Source: Exaiptasia diaphana | Lineage: Eukaryota > Cnidaria > Anthozoa > Actiniaria > Aiptasiidae | DNA: 64,000 nt | NCBI RefSeq assembly: GCF_001417965.1 | Contig: NW_018384267.1 | Location: 358,614-422,613, forward strand | Direction of reading: 5' to 3' | Shown here: piece after piece, positions 34,723 through 43,480 of the stretch | Numbering within the stretch: the stretch's first letter is position 1 | How the letters are laid out: every line of letters starts with the position of its first letter | Translations under genes and position numbers: made by a program | Notes under the pieces: model-generated | The model's input: only the letters and a program-made list of their open reading frames with translations | The model's database searches: none | Told to the model about the DNA's origin: nothing

Positions 34723-37609
34723 GATGGCGACACGCTATTTCTTCGTTCTCCTCTTTTCGTTGATATTATGTCGAGAGATTCCACTTGAAATGTTAAGCTT
34801 GTTGATTTTTTGGTTAACCAGACTGGCAGCCTGCCTTTCTCTTCTTGTTAGCAATGTCTATCCAAAATAAAGCCTATGTAGCTGCAGGTTTATTTATTCA
34901 TGCTTAGCTAGAGCCAATGAAAATCATTGTTTTTACAGGTAATTTCTACGCCAAAGTAGAGTTTTCAATGGGTTCTTAGCTTTAGCTCAAAGATGGATTA
35001 CCGCCAATTACTCGTTTGCCTTTTGGACGCTCAATTAACATTTGAATTTATTGACAATGTACGACTTTTGTCATTTGGAGAGATAGATGTGGAAAAATGT
35101 TTGTTCGCGATGCTACTAGCGGTATCAAATGCTTGAGAATATTCATATCTGTCAAAATTCTTCACCACAATTTCAGCCAGTTTTGTATGAATATTGTTTA
35201 TAAAATCGAAATAGCGACAAAAATATAATGTAAAAGTGCCAAAAATTGCAATTACGTGTTTTATATAATTGAAAAACAATAGATTGAATATTTAACTAAA
35301 TATTTTTGAGCATGATTGAAATTTTTAATCCTNCATATGCTCTTGGGCATATGTATATTTTATATTTGATCATAATGANATTTAGATCTTCGTTGTTTAT
35401 AAGAGTCTGTCCCAGTTTGGCTCTAGCCCTGTTGCCTTGTAAGCAATGTTTTCTCTGCTTTTCTTTCTCTTGTTTAGTTTAAGGAAATGACACTGGTATT
35501 ATGTGGAATATATTAGTAAAAATGTCCTTGTTCTAGTCTTAACAGTCTTAGTAAAGCATCATTACCGATGAAATTAAATTTGTAAATTTGTTATTCATAA
35601 ATTCCAAAACTGAAAAGTGTTTTCTAGTAGCGACATTGTAGAGCTATATGGTAATGCTCAAAATACAGAGCATTGCTTGCAAAGCGATAACTTTTTTACA
35701 TCCTCTCTAATTTTATCATAGGGATTTATGTAGTTGAAATCAATTACTTTATCTAAACTGCACAATTTAATTGTATAGTTCATATAAATATTAGTCGTTA
35801 TATAAGTCCTTAATTAAGTTTTTTTGCACATAAAAAAGCTATACTTTAGTGAGCAGCGATAGCTTCTGTTTAGTATTAAACATTTTAACATATTTTAAGG
35901 CTCCAATTTGTATTGGCGATGAACGAAGATTTTTTTTAATCTTCGTGGTTTTAACAGTAGACGCTCTTTAATTATTTAAAGGCGTCACTGTCAATTTCGA
36001 CCTGCTCTATCCGATCCCCTTGCAATTCATATTGTCACGTTTCTATCCAAAACTTGAAGTTTCGGAAATTTTATTTCATTGAATGTGATTAGCTTTTTTT
36101 TTTTGGATAATGGAAAAAGCTCTTTTAAGTACACATAGATAGAACCATTTGTTGATAGATAGTGGTTATCAATGAATAGAAAGCAATCAAATTACCATAA
36201 AATAGCGCTATTTTGCACCCTCTTGGAACTTTTTGTAACAGTAAACAGTGCAGATGCTATTTTTGGGTTCTGGGCTCGCTTCCAAGCAATAACGTTACCA
36301 ATGCTCAAACGTTTGTCTAAGAATTTTTAATCAAAGGATTTATAAAAATTTTCAATCAAGCATACAATCTTATATGAAGAATTTACATTTCTTGAATTAT
36401 CTTTATTATCAATGCAATTTTCCGTCATACAAAATTTCGTCCCGAAAATATAAAGGTGTCAGTATTCTCCTGATTCTGTAATTTTAATTGAGTACCACAG
36501 GAATCCCAATCCGCCTGAAAAGACTTTCGAGGGTGAGAAGTCTGACACAAACTCATGTAATCCAAAGTGACTTAGTTTCACTGCTGCTTTATTACTTGTT
36601 TGCTCATTTATCCATAGTTAAGTTATAGTTGCTGTTTTAGTTAACAGCAGTCCCTCATAATCCTTATTACGGCCGCGGAATGCCTTGTGACGCAATGCAT
36701 TTTGGGATTGATAAATGAGTAGACAAGAGAGCAACGATGTCAGTGCTCCAGTTGTCTGTGACGCAGACTCAGTTGTCGAAAAATATTGGGAAAAGAAATC
36801 ACGAAAAAATCTCTTGTATGTTGTGCATGCACATTGTTTCCTTTGTTTTGACGAAGAAGTCTATTTCGTCTTTATTCGGTAACTAATTACCATGGAGANG
36901 CTCGCTTGGGACGAAAGATAGCGAAAATAAACTTCAATTGTTGAAAGGAGAATGCACGAACGAAAGGAACCATGGTTACACTGTTTTGACAAACAAGATT
37001 TCACTTATTGGATTCACATTGCATAGAAATGGACACTTATATGAACCAAGATTCATCACACGTAGTCTTACAATATAAATCAGTTTTTTTTTCATCAATT
37101 AGCAAAACCCGTGGCTACTTTCGGTCGTGCAATCGCCGTTCGACAATTGACATTCGGGCATTTTATCCGACAACCTTCTTTNAAAGAGCTATATAATAAA
37201 TATAGATTGCTCCACGGAAAGTTCCAACCAACGATTTTTATTCACGAGTTGCGTAGCACCAAAAAAACGAAAATCGTTGTTGGTACTTTCCGTGGTGTAA
37301 TTTATTTATTTTATACATACTAAGAATTCTCTTTGAGTTGTAGAAGTCTGTGCGAAAAATGCAGGCAGGAATTCATTTGAATGCAGAACACACATAACTT
37401 ACACCGCGACATCAGAATAAAATGACGACAACTTTTGGTGAACAATTTTTATTAAAAAGCGACTAAACTATACATAAAATCGTGAAAATATAAATACACT
37501 ATATAAATAACATGAAGTCTTTTTTGAATTGTAATTCTTTCTCTCTGTACGAGCTCAAGTGAAGCGAAACGAAGATGTGTTTACATCAAACTAGAAGTAA
37601 GAGTCTTTA
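34723..37609. other. Non-coding stretch upstream of gene B
   Basis: Contains the presumed 5' leader and promoter of gene B on the minus strand (about 34723-35000; a ccaat at 34913 on the plus strand). A less AT-rich patch at 36655-36730 (gcaatgcattttgggattg) has promoter character but no assignable gene. A hairpin lies at 37212-37295. No coding gene supported. Confidence 0.5.
37212..37295. repeat. Hairpin (foldback remnant)
   Basis: ccacggaaagttccaaccaa (37212-37231) and following acgattttt pair with aaaatcgttgttggtactttccgtgg-type text at 37270-37295. The arms are ~26 bases around a 30-base loop with few mismatches. Confidence 0.7.
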
Positions 37610-37849
37610 CAAAATATAGTTTTTGCGAGCTTAAACGACTAGAAACTGACCTTAACTGACTCAAAGTCCTCAAAGTAAATTCTTGTATAATCAATCTTCA
37701 TCAGAGCTGCTGTCCTCGGCTTATTACCTTTGCCTTGTTTCTTTAACAGCTTTTGCTTAGACTGTAGGGTTTTACGGGTTTTTTCAAATGCCAAATCCTT
37801 GATAATACTGGCTTGGTAGTTTTTGCGCTTTAAATATCTTTCGAAGCTA

Positions 37850-38136
37850 CAATCCTGGTCATTTTACGCGGGACATTGTAACATGTCACTGTTTCAATTT
37901 GACAACATGACCAACACTTGCTACAAAATCCTGCCCCCCGGCCCCCTGTACAATGTTGGGTTCCTNTTTTGATTTGATTTTTCATGCTTCAGTACCATGA
38001 CATAATGAACAACGCCAACATTGACCGAGGGGGGGTGGGGGAGGGACTGTAAGGTAGTGTTGTCAGTAGAANACTAAGAATGTGTGTTTTGTACAGTAAC
38101 AGTTCATTGTGTCCAAAGGTATATTGTCCATGATTG
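37850..38136. mobile_element. TA-flanked MITE inserted in the DUF3504 relic
   Basis: Ends caatcctgg at 37850 and the inverted ccatgattg at 38128-38136, with TA directly outside (37848-37849, 38137-38138). Internal caatgttggg and gccaacattg also pair. A C-run and G-run occur on opposite sides. 287 bases, non-coding. Its removal with one TA restores an uninterrupted match to the DUF3504 family, which fixes the boundaries. Confidence 0.8.
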
Positions 38137-38410
38137 TAGCAATCATGCCTCTTAAAGACTTTGGTTCATACTCGTATCCCTCTTTTGTGCGAACTGAAAG
38201 CACGAATTCACTCAACAATTCATTCAGCTCAGGCGGAGGAATTTTTTTCAACATCCCTTCGTTCGTCTTTGGATTGCAGAAATAGTTTTAACAAGTTTAC
38301 ATCTCTGTTAATTCTAGGACATTTATGTTGCTAGGTAGCTTCATTATAATAGTCGGTGCTATGTTTCTCTAGCAAAACTTTATTAAATTCAAAAAACTAA
38401 AACACTAAGC

Positions 38411-38434
38411 TTTCGGACGGTCGTCCATCATCAG
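38411..38434 (-). ncRNA. Hammerhead ribozyme core in the left Penelope arm
   Basis: On the minus strand: CTGATGA, then TGGAC-GACC-GTCC able to form stem II, then GAAA. This is the conserved catalytic core. The cleavage-site half (stems I and III) is not obvious in a single arm, which fits the known minimal motifs that work as dimers. Confidence 0.55.
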
Positions 38435-38672
38435 AGTAAACTAAAAGGCATTATTCCAGCAATATAAAGATAACAAATTTACAAGACAATAGATATGATA
38501 AAATATGTACAAAAGATCTAAAATACAACAAATACAAGCGTGAAACTATACAATACAATAATGAACTAACGAAGAATATATATTGTATTAATAATAGTGA
38601 CTAAAAGTATAATGTATTGGTAATAATAATATATAAACTAACTAAGAATATTGTATTAGTAAATCTAGTGTA

Positions 38673-38905
38673 CAGCCTTTTGCACAAATTATGAGACATT
38701 TTTATATATATAAATATACCTAACCAAATATCAAAAACACCCAAGAAATTATGGGATACCGTCGCTGATATTTTGTCTGTAACAACCTGATGCTAGGCAA
38801 TCATGACAAAATATAATAGAGATATACNATAATTTCTGGGGTGTTTTTGATATTTGGTTAGGTATATTTATATATATATTTTTATATAATTTGTGCAAAA
38901 GGCTG
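38673..38905. mobile_element. TA-flanked MITE nested inside the Penelope-like element
   Basis: Inverted arms of about 80 bases: cagccttttgcacaaattat at 38673-38692 and its complement ending at 38905, continuing through ctaaccaaatatcaaaaaca. TA lies outside both ends. 233 bases, non-coding. Confidence 0.75.
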
Positions 38906-39228
38906 TATATAAACATTACTAAAATATATGATTATATAATTAAAATAATTAAATTAAAATACAAAAGGTATACTTTGATGTGAAACTACATTAATGTTTT
39001 GTATACTTCCGGCAAGGTCCGACCACTGTCTCTATTTATAATCGCATTGTTCTTGTTATTCTCGATGAGCCAGGCTTCTTTCCATCTACGGTGGGACCAT
39101 TTGTTTTCTTTGCATATTATTTCCATATCGTCCCATGCTATACAATGGTCAAATTCGTATACGTGCTTAGCCAAAGCGGATGTGTCCACGTTTAAATATT
39201 TACCAATACATTATACTTTTAGTTTACT

Positions 39229-39252
39229 CTGATGATGGACGACCGTCCGAAA
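39229..39252 (+). ncRNA. Hammerhead ribozyme core in the right Penelope arm
   Basis: Plus strand copy of the same core: CTGATGA at 39229-39235, stem II GGAC/GTCC around a GACC loop, and GAAA at 39249-39252. Confidence 0.55.
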
Positions 39253-39417
39253 GCTTAGTGTTTTAGTTTTTTGAATTTAATNAAGTTTTGCTAGAGAAAC
39301 ATAGCACCGACTATTATAATCTCTGTTAATCTTCGCTTGCGTGTTTTTGTTCTCCTGCTCGTTGATAAATTCGTCTACAGTGCCTTCGAAGAGTGCAAAT
39401 CGGGGTTCAACGGCCAT

Positions 39418-40530
39418 GTTTGTCGTTCAACAAACTCGCATCCCGTCAAGGTATTCCGGGTCGACTTCGAAGCACAATCGTTCACGCTTCTGATTGGACG
39501 AACGATCGTGAGAAATAGTCGTTCGCTTTTCTGATTGGTTTAACTACATATTTGTACGAAATTTACGCGGGCTTGTTATCATGAATAAATCTTAGTATGT
39601 ATGAAATAAAAGGTATTTCGATTAGTCTGAGCAATCATTTTAGTTATTGGTCGGATGGTCGGAAATATATTAATGATAGTTACTCATTTTGTAATTTCTT
39701 TCACTGCTCACACATTTTGCTTATTATTATTTTCAATTATAATAATAATTATAGTCTTATGTGGTATTTTTTCAATTAATTTGCAATTAAATAAACATAA
39801 GATTATATATCATCGTTTTTGAATCGGTTATATTTTTTATTGCTTTGCTTATGAATGTAAACTCATATTTCACTACAATTTACGAATGCAGATTGAAAGG
39901 GCAATCTTATCAGAACTTTAAAAATCGTGCTTACAAAATGGTAGACAATTGGACTGATTATGTATTTCTTACTTACTCGATATTTTTTCTCTACAAAATT
40001 ACCTCTTATCTATAAAATTAATTGATGCATATATCATAATATAAATCTTGTGTAAATGTCTGATTGAGTGTACACCACAATTGTGATTATAAAGCTTACT
40101 TTCTGTACAAAGTATGCATACTAGCATTTTGCTGCACTCTGCACGGTTTTTATATTTTGCGCAAATTAAGTCAACGGCGCTGAATCCATACTGATAAATA
40201 CGTAGCGAGCCTATCCATTGTAGTAAATGAAATTCTTATTTCCTCTTGTACTTTTGTTTTAAATTTTTTAAAGGCATCTTACAAACTCTATGCACGCACT
40301 ACTCGTTTTGTGTGAAGTACTATAGTAGTACTTTTGGCGCCATAGAACTATATAAAGCAAGCTCTGTTTTTTAAGCTAAATATTTGCCGTATTTAAAATT
40401 CTTCATTTTGACAGTATACAAAAATCTGCTTTTAAGTGTGCATTTGAAACACAATCTAATTTAGTTCTTAAGCCACTCTTAATATAAATGTTAGTGGCGT
40501 TAAGGTAGCAGACTAAAATATCTTAAATGC
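39418..40530. other. Non-coding stretch between the DUF3504 relic and gene C
   Basis: Upstream of the relic's start, two ctgattgg sites (39490-39497, 39531-39538) are CCAATCAG boxes on the minus strand and look like remains of its promoter. The rest, to the stop of gene C, is AT-rich 3' flanking sequence with nothing I recognise. Confidence 0.5.
39490..39538 (-). promoter_or_regulatory. Paired CCAATCAG boxes upstream of the DUF3504 relic
   Basis: Two identical ctgattgg sequences 41 bases apart, read CCAATCAG on the relic's strand, about 75-120 bases before its first ATG. This is a typical distance for CCAAT boxes. Function inferred. Confidence 0.35.
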
Positions 40531-40737
40531 TTATACTACTTCATTGCGATCTAATTCAAACAGGCCAGCCTCGTCACACAGCTCGCCTAAAACTGATTCA
40601 TAATATTTCTTTGTTTCTAGAAGCTGGTGGATCTGATGATCTTGCTCCTGTAGCCTGTGGAACATTGCGTCGTCTTGCGAACTTGCTGACGGCTGGTATT
40701 CTGGTGCTGGTCGTCCAGGTATATCTTTAAATAATGC
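40531..40737 (-). CDS. Giant coiled-coil gene C, last exon (68 aa)
   Basis: Begins after acceptor ttcttttatttag with ALFKDIPGRPAPEYQP at 40737 and ends LDRNEVV at a TAA (40531-40533). A proline-rich lead is followed by a helical stretch (FHRLQEQDHQIHQLLETKK) and a short acidic end. Phase 0 continues from the 42-base exon upstream. Good acceptor, open frame and composition support it. Confidence 0.7.
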   Translation of the reverse strand, partial: ALFKDIPGRPAPEYQPSASSQDDAMFHRLQEQDHQIHQLLETKKYYESVLGELCDEAGLFELDRNEVV

Positions 40738-40844
40738 CTAAATAAAAGAAGTTACGAGTCATCTGAGTTTACTGATCATTTGACGTTATAAACTCAGACT
40801 ATCAATGTTTCATTGATAAAATTATTGATTATGTGATATGTGGA

Positions 40845-40955
40845 GAATATTACATGGGCACGAGGAGATACGATTTTTATCTTTTACGCTCACTCATAAG
40901 AGATTTCTACACGGGAAGATAAAATTCGTATATTCAAGCGATCATGTAATATTCT
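40845..40955. repeat. Inverted repeat in gene C intron
   Basis: gaatattacatg ... atacgatttttatctt (40845-40883) pairs with aagataaaattcgtat ... catgtaatattc (40917-40955). Arms ~39 bases with a few mismatches, loop ~33. Confidence 0.7.
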
Positions 40956-40977
40956 ATTTGTTTTGGAAGTACCACCG

Positions 40978-41109
40978 TTCAAGAAGAATTAATGAAAAAA
41001 CCTCGCGTATCTGATGAAATTAAGAATTAGTACCACGAGTGCGAAGCACGAGTGTTATACCTCACTTCCATCAAGTACAAGCGGTGTTTTTCATTGATTC
41101 TTCGAGAAC
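40978..41109. repeat. Inverted repeat in gene C intron
   Basis: gttcaagaagaattaatgaa (40978-40997) plus aaa pairs with tttttcattgattcttcgag plus aac at 41087-41109, with a few mismatches. The interior contains a small cacgagtgcgaagcacgagtg hairpin-like repeat. Confidence 0.65.
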
Positions 41110-42431
41110 AAAGCTTTCATTATCTTTTAATATCGTGTCTACATAAAATATTCGATTATATCGCATATTGGCGCAGCACATGATAGCGAAAACATATCAC
41201 GCGTAGATCATTCGCAAAGACCTCTGGGATAGATGCGTGCAATTAATTAATAGCACGCGTGGTATTGATTAACTGCACGAATTAAGAATAGATTCACGGT
41301 TCGTCAGCCAATCCAAATCGAGTATTTTTGTAAGTTTGATATTAATCGCATAATTATCTATAAAAGCAAATTATGTTTTAAAATCAATTTAATTTACTTG
41401 CAATATATAGAGACACCACGAACGTGTAGAAATATAGGTATTTATAGATAATTATATGATAAATATATATAAATCAAGCCGCTAAGGGCGACACAACTCG
41501 AAGATTGTTAGACAAGTATACCGTGGACAAATCTTTATGAATCCTCAGACTTTGTTAAAATATGGTCTAATTTCGACAAAAAATCTATAACATAAAAATA
41601 TTGAACTTGAAATTTTGAATTTAATAATTTATATGCATCCGTAACACCTGTGACATATCGACAATGAATTATCAACACCATCACAATTTCTTTGTTTGAA
41701 GTAATATACCTTCACTTTGAATGCTGACCGTTAAAATTTATATTTTGAGTTCTTACTTGTCGTAGTGTCGTGCGTGCATCGATTTTTTACGAAGGATAAA
41801 GTTTATATGAATCGATGAGCATTAAATACTAATTGACGTGAATGGGAATAATCCTTGAAATCATCGTGATAGAATGTTGTATCTATGAGCCATATTGACA
41901 AGATATCTCCTAAAACGACTTCTGAAATCAACAGATTCAGACTTCCAGACCTCAAAAATCACATTTTGTGTGTTTAAAAAGCCTTTCTGTATCAAAACAC
42001 CTGGTCATCTTGGTTACGGGTTTCTAAATGCCCGTATGTTTACAGAAAAAAAATAAGTGACTTATTAACTAGTCACTCACGCACATCATCTCCCTCATAT
42101 AACTCTTCGATTGCTTCGCAATCTTCGAGTTAAAAACGAGCAGCAGAAAACTCGAGTTTGATACAAGTAGAGCCATCTGATCGTGCGCAAATGTTTGTAC
42201 AAGACTCGATTGTTTTCTCATATTTCGGCAAGGCTAGGTTAACATGTGATTATAGCTCTTCTGTTTCTAAAATCACTGAATTTTCAAAAACCAGACTTTA
42301 ACAACCGTGATGATACCTTCGAATTATCTTTATTACATGATACACGCTGTTTTTTCTTTAAAGCTTCAATGACCTATATATCTGAGCCAATAATAAAAGG
42401 AGATCATTGGCAATGAATGTGCTATTCTTAC

Positions 42432-42473
42432 CGTCTTTGGCATTTCGTCTCGGATTTTGCCAACTCTTTCTGC
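42432..42473 (-). CDS. Giant coiled-coil gene C, 42-base micro-exon (14 aa)
   Basis: Acceptor ttttttcatag before GCAGAA at 42473 and donor ACG/gtaaga after 42432. Encodes AERVGKIRDEMPKT, phase 0 at both ends. Both splice sites are strong and the frame fits its neighbours. Being so short, it could be skipped without shifting the frame. Confidence 0.65.
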
Positions 42474-42680
42474 CTATGAAAAATTAGAGTAATTCATTTA
42501 AATAAAGCACACAAGTATCTAACTGTTGTCAGCATTGTAATCCATAATTATCACTATCATAGTAAAAAGGCTTAGAGGATTAGAACCTTTTGTGGATCAT
42601 GAATGTTATCATCCTAACGATAATCGGAATTCTTGCCATTATAAATTTGATTTTCGTAGTTGCAAGTTAAACTAGATTAC

Positions 42681-42851
42681 CTTGCTCTTTTCGTATTCGA
42701 TCATCTCTTTAAAGTTTCCTTCTATTGACTCAAGCTTCTCACTGAGTTTTTCTACGTCTGCTTCAAGCCTTGCATTTTGAGTCACAAGAGATAGGTTTTC
42801 TTGCTGCAGCATACGAACTGTGTTATCAATGCGAGGGCTCGAAAGGGTTTC
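42681..42851 (-). CDS. Giant coiled-coil gene C, second exon in window (57 aa, leucine-zipper-like)
   Basis: Acceptor aattcttcag before GAAACC at 42851 and donor AAG/gtaatc after 42681; 171 bases, phase 0. Encodes ETLSSPRIDNTVRMLQQEN and a heptad coil (SLVTQNARLEADVEKLSEKL). Aligns with the middle exon of gene B (NMNLNSKNERLEREVRVLK), in the same position relative to the giant exon. Confidence 0.78.
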
Positions 42852-43480
42852 CTGAAGAATTACAAATCATTCAATAAGACTATATAAATATAAGCGCATG
42901 TTTACTCTAATACACGCTTCCTCGATAGACTTCAGCGCAATGAATGAAGGAATGTTAAAAGGGAAGGGCGCCGATCAACAACGATAAGTGCTTTGTTACG
43001 GTTTTATATATCACACACTAAAATCTGGCATTTTAAAGCCGAATTCCTGTTAGCGGAGACCCCTGACATTCAAGGAAAAAACATATTTGTTGCGATGAAA
43101 ATGACTTTTATTTATTGTAAACAAGGGAATTAGCCGGTCAATTTGAACAAGAGTTCAATTCTTGAACACAAATAATTTGAATCTCACCGCTCTGTCTCGA
43201 CGATGCTGTAGTACAGCGAAAGCTTAGACGTATTAAAATATTAAGATCAAACTCACACAGCAGTACCTGGCCGCATTTGCTTCAAACTTTATTCATTAAC
43301 TATTCTGCTGAAGGAAAACTTCTCAACACATACAAATAATTTGAAAGACAACTTCAAGTCATACCGAAAGAAAAAAGTTTGTTTGTTTTATATGTTGAAT
43401 ATATTCAAAGTAAACTCGAACTCACGAACACGCAAATGGTCTAGAATATTGTAATATAAAATAATGTAATAACTACGTAC
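42852..43480 (-). other. Intron of gene C
   Basis: Between donor GGG/gtacgt at 43480 and the acceptor at 42852. Nothing recognisable. Confidence 0.65.

Larger units (their letters stand above)
38313..39318 (-). mobile_element. Penelope-like retroelement remnant with 105-base inverted arms
   Basis: Arms 38343-38447 and 39216-39320 are inverted copies, identical except for one n. Each contains a hammerhead ribozyme core (entered separately), as known for the terminal repeats of Penelope-like elements. Between them the minus strand encodes the end of a GIY-YIG endonuclease (38986-39189: KHVYEFDHCIAWDD, NRDSGRTLPEVYKTL), the C-terminal domain of this class. Reverse transcriptase is gone. A target duplication atctctgttaat flanks the insertion (38301-38312, 39319-39330). 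About 30 unpaired bases lie between the left duplication and the left arm. The near-identical arms suggest a fairly recent insertion. Confidence 0.75.
37610..39417 (-). pseudogene. DUF3504 (KIAA1958/ZMYM-like, Crypton-derived) gene relic, interrupted by two elements
   Basis: Three blocks on the minus strand spell the N-terminal part of the family. Block 1 (39417-39319): MAVEPRFALFEGTVDEF and ...KINRD. Block 2 (38312-38139): VNLLKLFLQSKDERRDVEK, then IPPPELNELLSEF, VLSVRTKEGYEYEPKSLRG. Block 3 (37847-about 37715): SFERYLKRKNYQASIIKDLA and TLQSKQKLLKKQGKGNKP. Block 1 and 2 meet across a Penelope-like element with a 12-base target duplication. Block 2 and 3 meet across a TA-flanked MITE, which splits MIAS codons exactly. 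An A run near 38248 shifts the frame inside block 2. The recombinase-like DUF3504 domain that should follow GKGNKP is missing. Dead; it may be a host gene copy or a Crypton-type transposon copy. Confidence 0.75.
40738..42431 (-). other. Intron of gene C (1.7 kb) with hairpins
   Basis: Contains two adjacent inverted-repeat structures (40845-40955 and 40978-41109), listed separately, and a 13-base inverted pair aactcgaagattg (41495-41507) with caatcttcgagtt (42119-42131). No coding content. Confidence 0.6.

Noticed and set aside
41495-42131. A ~640-base element in gene C's intron bounded by aactcgaagattg
   Set aside because: Only 13 bases pair, with no flanking duplication; too weak to call.
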